Under the pieces are notes generated by a model. That model ran no database searches. It was not told where the DNA came from and saw nothing but the letters and a program-made list of their open reading frames with translations. This document shows, one piece after another, positions 32,550 through 41,471 of a DNA stretch of 64,000 bases. The position numbers were made by a program, and so were the translations under genes. Source of the stretch: Kibdelosporangium sp040675465 (GTDB lineage: Bacteria > Actinomycetota > Actinomycetes > Mycobacteriales > Pseudonocardiaceae); contig NZ_JBFAPA010000020.1 of NCBI RefSeq assembly GCF_040675465.1, positions 62,001 through 126,000 on the forward strand, given 5' to 3'. Every line of letters begins with the position of its first letter. Positions within the stretch are counted from its first letter, which is position 1.

Positions 32550-34042
32550 CCGACCTGATGGACTACGACGAGGTCCTCGAGAACTACGACCCCGTCCTCG
32601 GGCTCGAGGTGCACGTCGAGCTGTCCACCCACACCAAGATGTTCTGCGGCTGCCCGGTGGCGTTCGGCGCGGAGCCCAACACCCAGGTCTGCCCGACCTG
32701 CCTTGGCCTGCCCGGGTCGCTGCCGGTCGTGAACGAGACGGGTGTCGAGTCGGCGATCCGCATCGGCCTGGCGCTCAACTGCGAGATCGCCGAGTGGTGC
32801 CGGTTCGCCCGGAAGAACTACTTCTACCCGGACATGCCGAAGAACTTCCAGACCTCGCAGTACGACGAGCCGATCGCGTTCAACGGCTGGCTCGACGTCG
32901 AACTGGAGGACGGGTCCACCGTGCGCGTGGAGATCGAGCGCGCGCACATGGAGGAGGACACCGGCAAGTCGCTGCACGTGGGCGGGTCCACCGGCCGGAT
33001 CCACGGCGCGGACTTCTCGCTGCTGGACTACAACCGGGCGGGCGTGCCGCTGATCGAGATCGTCACCAAGCCGATCACCGGCACCCGCGAGCGGGCCCCG
33101 GAGGTGGCGCGGGCGTACGTGACCGCGCTGCGGGACCTGTTGCGTGCCTTGGAAGTCTCCGACGTGCGGATGGACCAGGGCTCGCTGCGCTGCGACGCCA
33201 ACGTCTCGCTGATGCCGCGTGGCACGACCGAGTTCGGCACCCGCACGGAGACCAAGAACGTCAACTCGCTGCGGTCGGTCGAGCGGGCGGTGCGGTACGA
33301 GATGACCCGTCAGGCGGCGGTTCTGGCCTCCGGCGGGACGATCCGGCAGGAGACCCGGCACTTCGACGAGTCCACCGGGTCCACTTCGGCCGGTCGCGCC
33401 AAGGAGACCTCAGAGGACTACCGGTACTTCCCGGAACCCGACCTCGTGCCGATCGCCCCGTCCCGCCAGTGGGTCGAGGACCTGCGGTCGACACTGCCCG
33501 AGATGCCTTCCGCGCGGCGCAAGCGCATTCAGGCCGAGTGGAACCTGTCCGACTTGGAGCTCCGGGACCTGCTGAACCTCGGTGCGGTCGACGTGATCGC
33601 GGCGACCGTGGCCGAGGGCGCCTCCCCGGCGGAGGCTCGGGCTTGGTGGGTCTCGCATCTCGCGCAGGAGGCGAACTCCCGGGGCGTTGAGCTGGATGAG
33701 CTGCCGATCTCACCTCGGGCTGTTGCCGATGTGATCAAGTTGGTCGCGGATGGGTTGCTGACCAACAAGCTGGCGCGGTCGGTCGTTGAGGGCGTGCTGG
33801 CTGGGGAGGGTTCTCCCGCTGAGGTCGTTGAGCAGCGTGGGCTCAAGGTCGTTTCCGATGAGTCGGCGTTGACGGCGGCTGTGGATGAGGCTTTGGCTGC
33901 GCAGCCCGATGTTCTGGAGAAGATCCGTAGTGGGAAGGTTCAGGCTGCGGGTGCGATCGTTGGCGCCGTGATGAAGGCGACCAAGGGGCAGGCCGATGCC
34001 AAGCGGGTCCGGGAGCTGATTTTGGAGCGTTCCGGGGTTTGA
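32546..34042 (+). CDS. gatB: Asp/Glu-tRNA amidotransferase subunit B
   Basis: This 498-residue protein carries out the kinase and transamidation steps of the GatCAB complex. Visible are GLEVHVELSTHTKMFCGC, PNTQVCPTCLGLPGSLPV, the metal/ATP-binding stretch DYNRAGVPLIEIVT and QGSLRCDANVS. At the C terminus is the tail/YqeY-like helical domain binding tRNA (KLARSVVEGVLAGEGSPAEVV). The start is GTG 32546, and a hairpin terminator 14 bases after the stop ends the operon. Confidence 0.97.
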   Translation: MTDLMDYDEVLENYDPVLGLEVHVELSTHTKMFCGCPVAFGAEPNTQVCPTCLGLPGSLPVVNETGVESAIRIGLALNCEIAEWCRFARKNYFYPDMPKNFQTSQYDEPIAFNGWLDVELEDGSTVRVEIERAHMEEDTGKSLHVGGSTGRIHGADFSLLDYNRAGVPLIEIVTKPITGTRERAPEVARAYVTALRDLLRALEVSDVRMDQGSLRCDANVSLMPRGTTEFGTRTETKNVNSLRSVERAVRYEMTRQAAVLASGGTIRQETRHFDESTGSTSAGRAKETSEDYRYFPEPDLVPIAPSRQWVEDLRSTLPEMPSARRKRIQAEWNLSDLELRDLLNLGAVDVIAATVAEGASPAEARAWWVSHLAQEANSRGVELDELPISPRAVADVIKLVADGLLTNKLARSVVEGVLAGEGSPAEVVEQRGLKVVSDESALTAAVDEALAAQPDVLEKIRSGKVQAAGAIVGAVMKATKGQADAKRVRELILERSGV

Positions 34043-34055
34043 TGGTTGCTTGGTG

Positions 34056-34084
34056 GCGCCCGGCTGGGTTTTCTGGCCGGGCGC
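34056..34084 (+). terminator. Hairpin terminator of the gatCAB operon
   Basis: GCGCCCGGC and GCCGGGCGC form a perfect 9-bp stem with an 11-base loop. A TTTGCTTTG stretch follows. Confidence 0.75.
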
Positions 34085-34159
34085 TTTGCTTTGTGGGCTT
34101 GTAGGTGGCTTTTTGCTGGGGTGGCGCTGGTTTGGGGCGGCACGAGTGTGGCTGGGAGC

Positions 34160-34971
34160 GTGAGCGTGCTGGGGCGCCGCCAGTGTGGTTGGGCGCGCTG
34201 CCAGCGGGAGTTCGCGGCGCGGGCCGGGATGGATCCAACGGCGTTGTCGAAGGTCCTGCACGGGACGCGGCGGCTGCGGGACGACGAACTGGTGGCCATC
34301 GCCCGCGAAGGCAAGGTGTCCCAGCGTTATCTCCGCACCGGGGAAGGGCGTGGGCCCGGACCGGCCAAAGGGCGAGCGCGGGCCGACTCGCTCGATCCGG
34401 ATATCCGGCGGGCGCAGATCCTCGAGGCAACGGCCAGGCTCGTTGCGCGCAAAGGCTTTCACCACGTGCGGGTCGCGGATATCGCCGAGGAGTGCGGGAC
34501 GAGCACGGGCACGATCCACTATCAACTTCCCCATCAAGGACGACACGCTGCGGTCCGCGCTCGCTTTCTACGCGGATCGGCTCCACCAGCGCATCGAGGC
34601 CCAGTTCAGCACTTGAGAAGCTGCGGCGGTTGATCGAGGTTCAGCTTCCGGCCACCGACGAGGACGTCCAGGGGTGGTCCATCTGGATCCAGGCCTGGAA
34701 CGAGGCCATCCTCGACCCCGCGCGACGCCCGGGGCAGCGCGAGATCTACAGCCGTTGGCGCCAGGTCGTAGTCGAGTTGGTCCGGGAGTGCACCGAAGCC
34801 GACGCCGAAGCGCTGGCCGCTCGGTTCACCGGCATGGTCGACGGGCTGGCGATCCAGATCCTGGCGCGGACCACCGAGATGTCTGTCGACCGGATGCGCG
34901 AGCTGTTGCTGGACGCGTTCGAGCCGCACATCAGCCTCCGTGAGACAGCAGTGAGGGCCACCCCCCGATAG
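34160..34971 (+). pseudogene. XRE/TetR-type regulator broken by two frameshifts
   Basis: Frame one (from about 34160) encodes an XRE-like helix-turn-helix (REFAARAGMDPTALSKVLHG) and then the start of a TetR domain (ILEATARLVARKGFHHVRVA, AEECGTSTGTIHY). The sequence then continues in a second frame from 34524 (NFPIKDDTLRSALAFYADRL, ending FST-stop at 34616) and in a third from 34612 (LEKLRRLIEVQLPATDE to the stop at 34971). Each junction is explained by one extra base, near 34520-34523 and 34610-34614. The start of the XRE part also looks abnormal. It is a fused XRE-TetR regulator that is now nonfunctional, unless the shifts are sequencing errors. Confidence 0.8.
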
Positions 34972-34983
34972 GTGGCCCTCACT
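34950..34983. terminator. Bidirectional terminator, perfect 13-bp stem
   Basis: AGTGAGGGCCACC (34950-34962) and GGTGGCCCTCACT (34971-34983) pair perfectly around an 8-base loop. It lies between the convergent broken regulator and MFS genes, and the regulator's stop codon (34969-34971) sits in the loop. Confidence 0.85.
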
Positions 34984-34996
34984 TGGATCCGGTCGC

Positions 34997-36544
34997 TCAG
35001 TCCATCGCGAGCGCCGGCACCGGCTTGGCCTCATCGGACGAGGCCACGGTGAAGTCCCGCAACGGTTCGGCCTTGACGAACCACGAGACCAGGAAGCCCA
35101 GCGCCAGGAACACCGCGCCCCAGGTGAACACGCCCTGGATGCCGTCGACCATGCCGCCGAGGTACGCGTCGTGCACCGGCTTGGGCAGCGACTCGATCAT
35201 CTTCGGCGACAGCTGGCCGCCGGTGCTGGTCAGCTTCGACCCGGCCGAGCCCAGGGCGGTGGTCAGGCTGTCCTGGATCCGGGTGGTGAAGATCGACCCG
35301 AGCACCGCCACCCCGAGCGAGCCGCCGATGCTGCGGGCGAACGTCGCCGTCGAGGTCGCCACGCCGAGGTCCTTCAGGCCGACGCTGCTCTGCGCGATCA
35401 GGTTCGTCGTGCCCATCAGGAACCCGAGGCCGGCGCCCACCACGAAGATGTACATGCTGGACGTGAACGAGCTGGTGTCGATCGCCAGCGTGCTCAGCAG
35501 CAGCGCACCAGTGCCCATCACCGCCATGCCGATGATCGGGAACGTCCGGTAGTGCCCGGTCCGGCTGGTGATCTGGCCGGACAGCGTGGAGAACACCAGC
35601 ACCCCGGCCATCATCGGCAGCAGCAACAGGCCGCTGTTGGTCGCCGACGCGCCCTGCACGATCTGCTGGTACTGCGGCAGGAACCCGACCGCGCCGAACA
35701 TCGCGAACCCGGACATGAACGCCAGCACCGAGGCGAGCGTGAAGTTGCGGTTGCGGAACAGCCGCAGCGGCAGGATCGGCTCGGCCACCCGCTGCTCGAC
35801 CCAGGCGAACAGGCCCAGCGAGACCACGGTCAGCACGCCGAGGCCGACGATCTGCCACGAACCCCACGCGTACTCGGTCCCGCCCCAGGTCGCGAACAGC
35901 ACCAGGCTGCCGATGCCCAGGGTGAGCAGGCCCGCGCCCCAGTAGTCGATGGTCGCCTTGCTCGACCGCTTCGGCAGTTTGAGCGTGACGCCGATGACGG
36001 CCAGTGCGAGCGCGCCCAGTGGCAGGTTCACGTAGAACGCCCAGCGCCAGTCCAGGTGGTCGGTGATGAACCCGCCGAGCAGCGGGCCGCCGACCATCGC
36101 GATGGGCATGACCGCGGCGAACAGGCCCTGGATCTTGCCGCGTTCCCGCGGCGAGACCATCTCGGCCATGATCGCCATCGCGCCGACCATCAGACCGCCG
36201 GAGCCCAGGCCCTGCAGGCCGCGGTAGGCGATCAGCTCGGTCATCGAGTGCGCCGTGCCGGCCAGCGCGGACGCGGCCAGGAAGGTGACGATGGAGGCCA
36301 TCATCATGTTCTTGCGGCCGTAGAGGTCGGACAGCTTGCCCCAGATCGGCGTGGAGACCGCGGACGCCAGGGTGTAGGCGGTGATCACCCACGAGAAGTG
36401 GTCGAGCCCGCCCAGGTCACCGACGATGGTGGGCATGGCGGTGCCGACGATCATGTTGTCGAGCATCGCCAGCAGCATGCCGATCATCAGGCCGGCGAAG
36501 ACTGTGTACTGCTTGCGTTTGTTGATCGGCTCAGTGCTGGTCAT
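34997..36544 (-). CDS. DHA2-family (14-TM) multidrug efflux MFS transporter
   Basis: This 515-residue protein has about 14 hydrophobic segments. It carries DHA2 motifs such as LDNMIVGTAMPTIVGDLGG after helix 1, KLSDLYGRKNMM (motif A) and RGLQGLGSGGLMVG (motif B), followed by GPLLGGFITDHLDWRWAF (motif C). It exports drugs or lipophilic compounds with the proton gradient. The divergent TetR gene and the large dyad between them suggest drug-inducible repression. Confidence 0.93.
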   Translation of the reverse strand: MTSTEPINKRKQYTVFAGLMIGMLLAMLDNMIVGTAMPTIVGDLGGLDHFSWVITAYTLASAVSTPIWGKLSDLYGRKNMMMASIVTFLAASALAGTAHSMTELIAYRGLQGLGSGGLMVGAMAIMAEMVSPRERGKIQGLFAAVMPIAMVGGPLLGGFITDHLDWRWAFYVNLPLGALALAVIGVTLKLPKRSSKATIDYWGAGLLTLGIGSLVLFATWGGTEYAWGSWQIVGLGVLTVVSLGLFAWVEQRVAEPILPLRLFRNRNFTLASVLAFMSGFAMFGAVGFLPQYQQIVQGASATNSGLLLLPMMAGVLVFSTLSGQITSRTGHYRTFPIIGMAVMGTGALLLSTLAIDTSSFTSSMYIFVVGAGLGFLMGTTNLIAQSSVGLKDLGVATSTATFARSIGGSLGVAVLGSIFTTRIQDSLTTALGSAGSKLTSTGGQLSPKMIESLPKPVHDAYLGGMVDGIQGVFTWGAVFLALGFLVSWFVKAEPLRDFTVASSDEAKPVPALAMD

Positions 36545-36571
36545 TGGATACTCTCCCCAGGAGGTCTGGTC

Positions 36572-36642
36572 CTTACTTGCCGTCCGGCTAGTTAACTTGC
36601 TAGTCGTACGGTAAGCTGTCAGCTAGCCGGTCGTCAAGTAAG
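36572..36642. promoter_or_regulatory. Large inverted repeat between MFS and TetR genes
   Basis: A 20-base arm CTTACTTGCCGTCCGGCTAG (36572-36591) is matched by its inverse at 36623-36642 with 18 of 20 bases equal, separated by 31 bases. Inside are further CTAG-containing repeats (GCTAGTTAAC, TTGCTAGTCG, CAGCTAGC). Two TetR dimers could bind and shut both divergent promoters. Confidence 0.75.
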
Positions 36643-36666
36643 CAATCTGAAGCAGGGGATGTGGCG

Positions 36667-37215
36667 ATGAACACCCGGTCCGATACCCGCTCGCGGATCC
36701 AGGAGGTGGCCCTGGAGCTGTTCGCCGAGCAGGGGTACGACAAGACGTCGCTGCGCGAGATCGCCGAACGGCTGGGCGTGACCAAAGCGGCGCTGTACTA
36801 CCACTTCAAGACCAAGGAAGAGATCGTCACCAGTCTCTTCGAGGCGGCCTTCGCTGGGATCAACCGGCTGGTCGACTGGGCCGCCGAACGCGAGCCCACC
36901 CCCGAGAACCGCCGTGAGCTGCTCCGGCTCTACGCGCACGGCGTCAGCGACGGGCAGGCGTTCCGCCTGATGCGCCTGATGCAGGACAGTCAGCACACCC
37001 TCCGCGAGCTCGCCGCGGGCCACCGCGGGCGCGAGCGGATGCAGGAACTGGTGGACTTCCTGGTGGACAAGGACGCGCCGCTCGCGGTCCAGTTGAAGGC
37101 CCGGATGTCGCTGATGGTGATGAACTTCAGCATGTTCGCCCTGCACGACACCGGCGCGTCGGAGAAGGAACGCCTCGACGCGGCCCTTGAGGTCGGCCTG
37201 GAGCTGCTCGGTTAG
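36667..37215 (+). CDS. TetR-family repressor of the efflux gene
   Basis: This 182-residue regulator has the helix-turn-helix VALELFAEQGYDKTSLREIAERLGVTKAALYYHFKTKEEI near residues 15-55 and a helical ligand domain. ATG 36667 has AGGGG 8 bases before it; a GTG at 36661 is too close. It is divergent from the MFS transporter with the dyad between them, the classical TetR/efflux layout. Its stop overlaps the stop of the convergent Roco gene. Confidence 0.93.
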   Translation: MNTRSDTRSRIQEVALELFAEQGYDKTSLREIAERLGVTKAALYYHFKTKEEIVTSLFEAAFAGINRLVDWAAEREPTPENRRELLRLYAHGVSDGQAFRLMRLMQDSQHTLRELAAGHRGRERMQELVDFLVDKDAPLAVQLKARMSLMVMNFSMFALHDTGASEKERLDAALEVGLELLG

Positions 37216-40214
37216 ACGGGGATTCGGGGCGGTTCGGGGTTGTAGATGTGCTCGAACCGCGGGTGGACCCACAGAATCCGCTGGCCGGCACGGACTTTGC
37301 GCAGGTCGGCGTAGGTGATGTCCTGTTCCCGCAGGGTGGCGTGCAGCATCCGCAGCAGGCCGCCTTCGGCTGCTCTCGGCTCGAACGTCCTGGTGGCCTC
37401 CGCGTCAGTGCCCAGTGCGGCCGCGGCGCCGAGGGACTCCTTGATGACCGTGAGCTGCTCCTCGACGCCCTTCCACTGGTCGTCGGTCAGCTCGGCCTTG
37501 ATCACCGGCAGGCCGATCGGCAGGAACGCCTTCAGCAGCGTGCTCGTGGTCCGGACCAGCGGCGCCGCCTTGACCCACCAGTCCCTCGGAACGTCCACTG
37601 TGTACACACCCGCCCCGGGCTTGTCGGGTTCCAGCAGGTGGACCGGGACCTTGGAGTGCTCGCACCACAGGGTCAGGCGCATGCGGTATGTCGTCGGGCT
37701 GAAGCTGCGGACTTTGTCCATGCTGAACAGGCGCGGACCGTCGTTGGCCTCGTCGTCGTGGGCGCGCATGAGGACGTCCAAGCGGTCCTCGATCCGGCTG
37801 AACAACCGGCTGCCCTCGTCACTGAGATGCGCGTGCACACCCCCAAGACCCGCGTTGAGCTGGCGGATGATCTCGGCGGTGTGGGCCTGCAGCAGCGGCA
37901 GGATCTCTCGGCCGAACGCGCCGGACATCGTCTCGTCGATGACGTTCCCGGCCTGCTTCTCCCGTTGCGTGCCGATGATCCTCGCGATCTCGACATCGTG
38001 TCCGCAACTCGGACCTCGGCATTCCGCGGTGGTCTTGCCCGCGTCGAGCCGGCGGTAGACCGTGTCCAGATCGAACTGTCCACGTAGGACGCCTTGAATG
38101 CCACAGTTTTTGGGGCACGGCACAAGAACTCGGGTGCGGCGGCCACGCCAGAAGTTCTCCACGTAGGTCTGGATTTCGCGGACCAAGTGGTTGAGGAAGG
38201 CGCTCGGGTTGACACCCTTGACATGCACGGTGAGGTCGGTGTCGTCGGTCCTCAGGAGGGCTCGGGCGCCGTAGCGGTCTTCGAGGACGAGGCCGTTCTG
38301 CCAATGGACGGACTGGTTGATGTCGTTGCGCCCCAGCGAATGGCGGTGGAACAGGACGATGAGCCGCGCCATCAGGCCGGGTGGCGGGTCGGCGGCTTTG
38401 CCGGTGTCCTGCTCGACGAACTGGCAGACCTGGATGGCCTCTTCGGCGCCGGGTTTGTAGTCGTTCCACTGTTGTTGCAGCGTTTTTGGCGGGTCGCCGG
38501 GGAGGAGCTGGGCGACCAGGCTCAGCGGCTGATCGGGACTGAGCTCCGGGGCGCGGTAGCTCAGATCGAACCGCTCCATCAGTCGAAGGAACATCTGTTG
38601 CAACCCGTGCGAATACCGTTGCCTCGGCGTCCTCACGGGGTTGTCCCACACCTGCGGGAGGTAGCGGTGCTGCAGGAGCCCGCCGTACTGCTGGACTGTC
38701 GGATCGTCGAGCACGAACCCGATCGCCACACTCAGCCAATCCGCCTTGAGCACAACGAGATCCTGCAGGGCGGGATCATCGTCGTAGTAGATCAACTGGC
38801 CCAACGCGTGGGCGTTGCGGGCGAGGGAACGCGCCGACTCGGCCGTCAGCCCATGTTTGCCTGCGATCTCCTGGAACTGGTCGTACCGCAGGTGGGTTTC
38901 GCGTGACTCGGACAGCTCGGCGAGGACGTCATACCACGACCGGGGGTAGGAGCGGCTGACGTGCTCCAACCCATGTGCGGTGGCCGCGATCTTTTGCTTG
39001 AGTTCTGCGATGCCTTCGCCGGTCTTGCTGTCGACATGGTGGAACCCAACGATCATCTCGCCGAAGCGCGCCACCAGCCTGGACTGGTCGAGATAGGCCG
39101 ATCGCTGCCCGGGGCCTCCGTGGGTGGCGACCACATGGACGCGGGCTCCCGCGCCTGCGCGGTCCTTGATGAGCGAGATCCAGTACTCGACCAGGCCGAG
39201 TTCGGGGCCTTCGCGGGGCTTCCAGACGACGAGGTAGACCGCAGGTTTGGTGAAGAAGAGCTGGTGGGTGGGCCGGTAGAGCGGTTGCCCACCGAAATCC
39301 CAGCAGTTCAAGGTGATGTCGGAGCCCTCGTGGCGGACATCCAGCTTCTTGATCTCGATGCCGTGCGTGGTATCCCGGTCCTCGACGAACGGCTCATCCA
39401 AGAACGCCGCAAGCAGCGAACTCTTGCCCACCGCGCCCTCGCCGACCAGAACCAATTTGGCCTCAGTGATCTCGGCGCCGCCGGAGGCGAGAGCATTCAG
39501 ATACTGGAGTAATTCCGCCGTGCCGCGCTCAGCAGCCGCCAACAGCTCAGGAGGTAGGGGATTGCCATCCAATGGCAGGCTGTGTATGCCCGACAGTTCT
39601 CCTAGGCTGGCTGGAAGCTTCTTGAGCCGGTTTCGGCTGAGACGCAGGTACGTTAAGTTGCGTAGTTTCCTGATGTTGGAAGACAGTGCGGTGAGCTCGT
39701 TATGTGCAAGGTCGAGCGTGCGTAGTTCCGTCAGTTCAAACACTCCAGGAGGAACCTCGCGGAGATGGCAGAAGCCTAAATGTAAGGTGTGCAATCCTGG
39801 AGGGAAGCTGGAATCCGTTGGCAGGCTCTCAAAGTTGTTGGCGTCGAGGTCGAGATAGCGGACGCTGGACAGCTGGGACAGGACGGTCGGTAGAGTCAGC
39901 AAGTGGGTGCCGGGTAAAGAAAGAGAGTCGAGACTGGACAGCTTGGTGATAGCGCTGGGAACATGCGACACCGCAGACATTCCGGCATTGAGCAACCGCA
40001 ACCCTCTCAGCCGCCATAGAGCGTCAGGCAGTTCCCGGATGTCAGTGTCAGATATTTTGAGGTCGGTGAGCTCAGGGAGATTTCTCGCCACCGTGTCGAG
40101 AAGCTCTTCGAGATGCCCTTCGTCGATGCGCAAGAAGCTGAAGTCCAGCCTGCCCGACCTGGCCTTGATCGCAGCCTGGACACGAATCTTCGCCTCATCG
40201 AAGTCCTTGGACAC
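37212..40214 (-). CDS. LRR-Roc-COR (Roco) GTPase with Cys-containing C-terminal region
   Basis: This 1000-residue cytoplasmic protein has the Roco architecture. Leucine-rich repeats occupy about residues 45-225 (LRTLDLAHNELTALSSNI, YLRLSRNRLKKLPASL). A Roc GTPase domain follows at 250-415, with P-loop GEGAVGKSS (258-266) and switch II DFGGQ (306-310). The G4 motif reads THGG (364-367), lacking the usual final Asp, so guanine specificity may be altered. A COR region spans about 420-690. Then come four cysteines in a zinc-ribbon-like spacing (CPKNC at 700-704, CRGPSC at 732-737). The last ~250 residues (helical, then WWVKAAPLVRTT) are unfamiliar. The start is GTG 40214. It lies in one direction with the sorbosone-dehydrogenase-like and hydrolase genes. 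The biological role in actinomycetes is unknown. Confidence 0.85.
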   Translation of the reverse strand: MSKDFDEAKIRVQAAIKARSGRLDFSFLRIDEGHLEELLDTVARNLPELTDLKISDTDIRELPDALWRLRGLRLLNAGMSAVSHVPSAITKLSSLDSLSLPGTHLLTLPTVLSQLSSVRYLDLDANNFESLPTDSSFPPGLHTLHLGFCHLREVPPGVFELTELRTLDLAHNELTALSSNIRKLRNLTYLRLSRNRLKKLPASLGELSGIHSLPLDGNPLPPELLAAAERGTAELLQYLNALASGGAEITEAKLVLVGEGAVGKSSLLAAFLDEPFVEDRDTTHGIEIKKLDVRHEGSDITLNCWDFGGQPLYRPTHQLFFTKPAVYLVVWKPREGPELGLVEYWISLIKDRAGAGARVHVVATHGGPGQRSAYLDQSRLVARFGEMIVGFHHVDSKTGEGIAELKQKIAATAHGLEHVSRSYPRSWYDVLAELSESRETHLRYDQFQEIAGKHGLTAESARSLARNAHALGQLIYYDDDPALQDLVVLKADWLSVAIGFVLDDPTVQQYGGLLQHRYLPQVWDNPVRTPRQRYSHGLQQMFLRLMERFDLSYRAPELSPDQPLSLVAQLLPGDPPKTLQQQWNDYKPGAEEAIQVCQFVEQDTGKAADPPPGLMARLIVLFHRHSLGRNDINQSVHWQNGLVLEDRYGARALLRTDDTDLTVHVKGVNPSAFLNHLVREIQTYVENFWRGRRTRVLVPCPKNCGIQGVLRGQFDLDTVYRRLDAGKTTAECRGPSCGHDVEIARIIGTQREKQAGNVIDETMSGAFGREILPLLQAHTAEIIRQLNAGLGGVHAHLSDEGSRLFSRIEDRLDVLMRAHDDEANDGPRLFSMDKVRSFSPTTYRMRLTLWCEHSKVPVHLLEPDKPGAGVYTVDVPRDWWVKAAPLVRTTSTLLKAFLPIGLPVIKAELTDDQWKGVEEQLTVIKESLGAAAALGTDAEATRTFEPRAAEGGLLRMLHATLREQDITYADLRKVRAGQRILWVHPRFEHIYNPEPPRIPV

Positions 40215-40273
40215 GACGAGGATCGTATCGATTCCTCATCCACTTCCGACTCTGCCGATTGAGCGACTTTGGG

Positions 40274-41461
40274 TCAGTCCTTTGAGCCGCCTGCGGCAGA
40301 CGGGTTGATCGCGATCAACACAGCGCGGTCGTCGCTGGAGATCGGGGTGCCGCCGTCTTTGTTGGTCGTCCCCGCCAATGCCAGAGTGGGGTCGAGCACG
40401 GCCATGCCGCCGAGACGGCCAAAGCCGTCCTTGGCGTCCAGGCTCACGGTCGGCTTACCGGTCACCACGCCCTCGGGATTCAGGGGCAGGTTTTGCAGAT
40501 TCCCGGCGGTGGAGGTAGCGACCATCAACACCGTGGGGGAAACGATGCAGCCTGCCACGCCTGGTTTGTCGGGCCAGTTCCAGGCGGGGTTGGCGAGGGG
40601 CTTTCCGGGGTCGATTCGGTAGATCGCGTCTCGGTCCGGCTCTCTGTTCGTCACCCAGGGGCGGCCGTCGATGCCGATGCAGATTCCGGCCGGAGCGGTG
40701 AAGCCCGATGCGATGACCGCGGATCCCGGGTCGGGGTTGCCCTGGGCCGGTTTTCCCTGGGTGTCGATGCGCAATAGCTTGCCTGCCAACGACTTGGGGT
40801 CGGCGGCGAGGGCGGGGTTGCCTGCGTTGCCGGTGGCCAGCAACAGGCTGCCGGTGCGGTCGAGCAACAGGGAACCGCGGTTGCCCGTCGTGCCGCGGGG
40901 GATGCCGGTCAGCACGGGTTTGGGGGAGTCGCCTGCGGTGAAGCGGACGATGCGGTTGTCCGTGGCCGTGGTGATGTACGCGTAGACCAGTTGGTCCTCG
41001 CCGTATGAGGGCGACAGGGCGAGGCCGATCAGGCCGCCGTCGGTGCTGGAGTCGACCGGGATCGACGTGACCTTCACGGGGTCAGAGCCGGCGCGGACCT
41101 GCATGACGTTGCCGCTCTTGCGCTCACCCACCAGGCCCGCGGGTGGGTCGCTGTTCGGGAACGGCGCCACCGCGACCAGGCTGTCCATGCACGTGCCGAT
41201 GACCGCCGGGTTGAAGTCCTTGCAGCCTTGGGGTGGTGGGATCGACGCCGGGGGTGGGTTGGGGCCTCCGCCGCCGGAACCGCTGCCGCCGCTCGGCCCG
41301 TTGCTGCCGCCGCCGTTGTCCGGCCCGGTCTCGGGCTGCAGCTCGGGCTGTGTCGTCCAGCTGGGTGGGGGTGGCTGCTCGGCGAACGACACGCAGCCGC
41401 TGAGCGCCAGGCTCGCGGCGGCGCAGAGCGCGGCCAGACGCCATCTGCTGGAACGAGACAC
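40274..41461 (-). CDS. Sorbosone/glucose dehydrogenase-like lipoprotein
   Basis: This 395-residue lipoprotein has lipobox LSGC (Cys22), then a Pro/Gly/Ser-rich linker (about residues 28-75) that probably spans the cell wall. A beta-propeller domain of the sorbosone/PQQ-glucose dehydrogenase family follows: GLIGLALSPSYGEDQLVYAY, AGKLLRIDTQGKP, GFTAPAGICIGIDGRPWVTN. Whether it binds PQQ is not clear; catalytic His residues are not obvious, so it may be a binding or structural propeller. It is 10 bases downstream of the hydrolase gene and 59 bases upstream of the Roco gene. Confidence 0.82.
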   Translation of the reverse strand: MSRSSRWRLAALCAAASLALSGCVSFAEQPPPPSWTTQPELQPETGPDNGGGSNGPSGGSGSGGGGPNPPPASIPPPQGCKDFNPAVIGTCMDSLVAVAPFPNSDPPAGLVGERKSGNVMQVRAGSDPVKVTSIPVDSSTDGGLIGLALSPSYGEDQLVYAYITTATDNRIVRFTAGDSPKPVLTGIPRGTTGNRGSLLLDRTGSLLLATGNAGNPALAADPKSLAGKLLRIDTQGKPAQGNPDPGSAVIASGFTAPAGICIGIDGRPWVTNREPDRDAIYRIDPGKPLANPAWNWPDKPGVAGCIVSPTVLMVATSTAGNLQNLPLNPEGVVTGKPTVSLDAKDGFGRLGGMAVLDPTLALAGTTNKDGGTPISSDDRAVLIAINPSAAGGSKD

Positions 41462-41471
41462 AGCACCGAGG

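Noticed and set aside
37212..40214. Confirmed antiphage defence gene
   Set aside because: Only an LRR-GTPase architecture is seen; there is no defence neighbour such as a nuclease, protease effector or restriction gene nearby.
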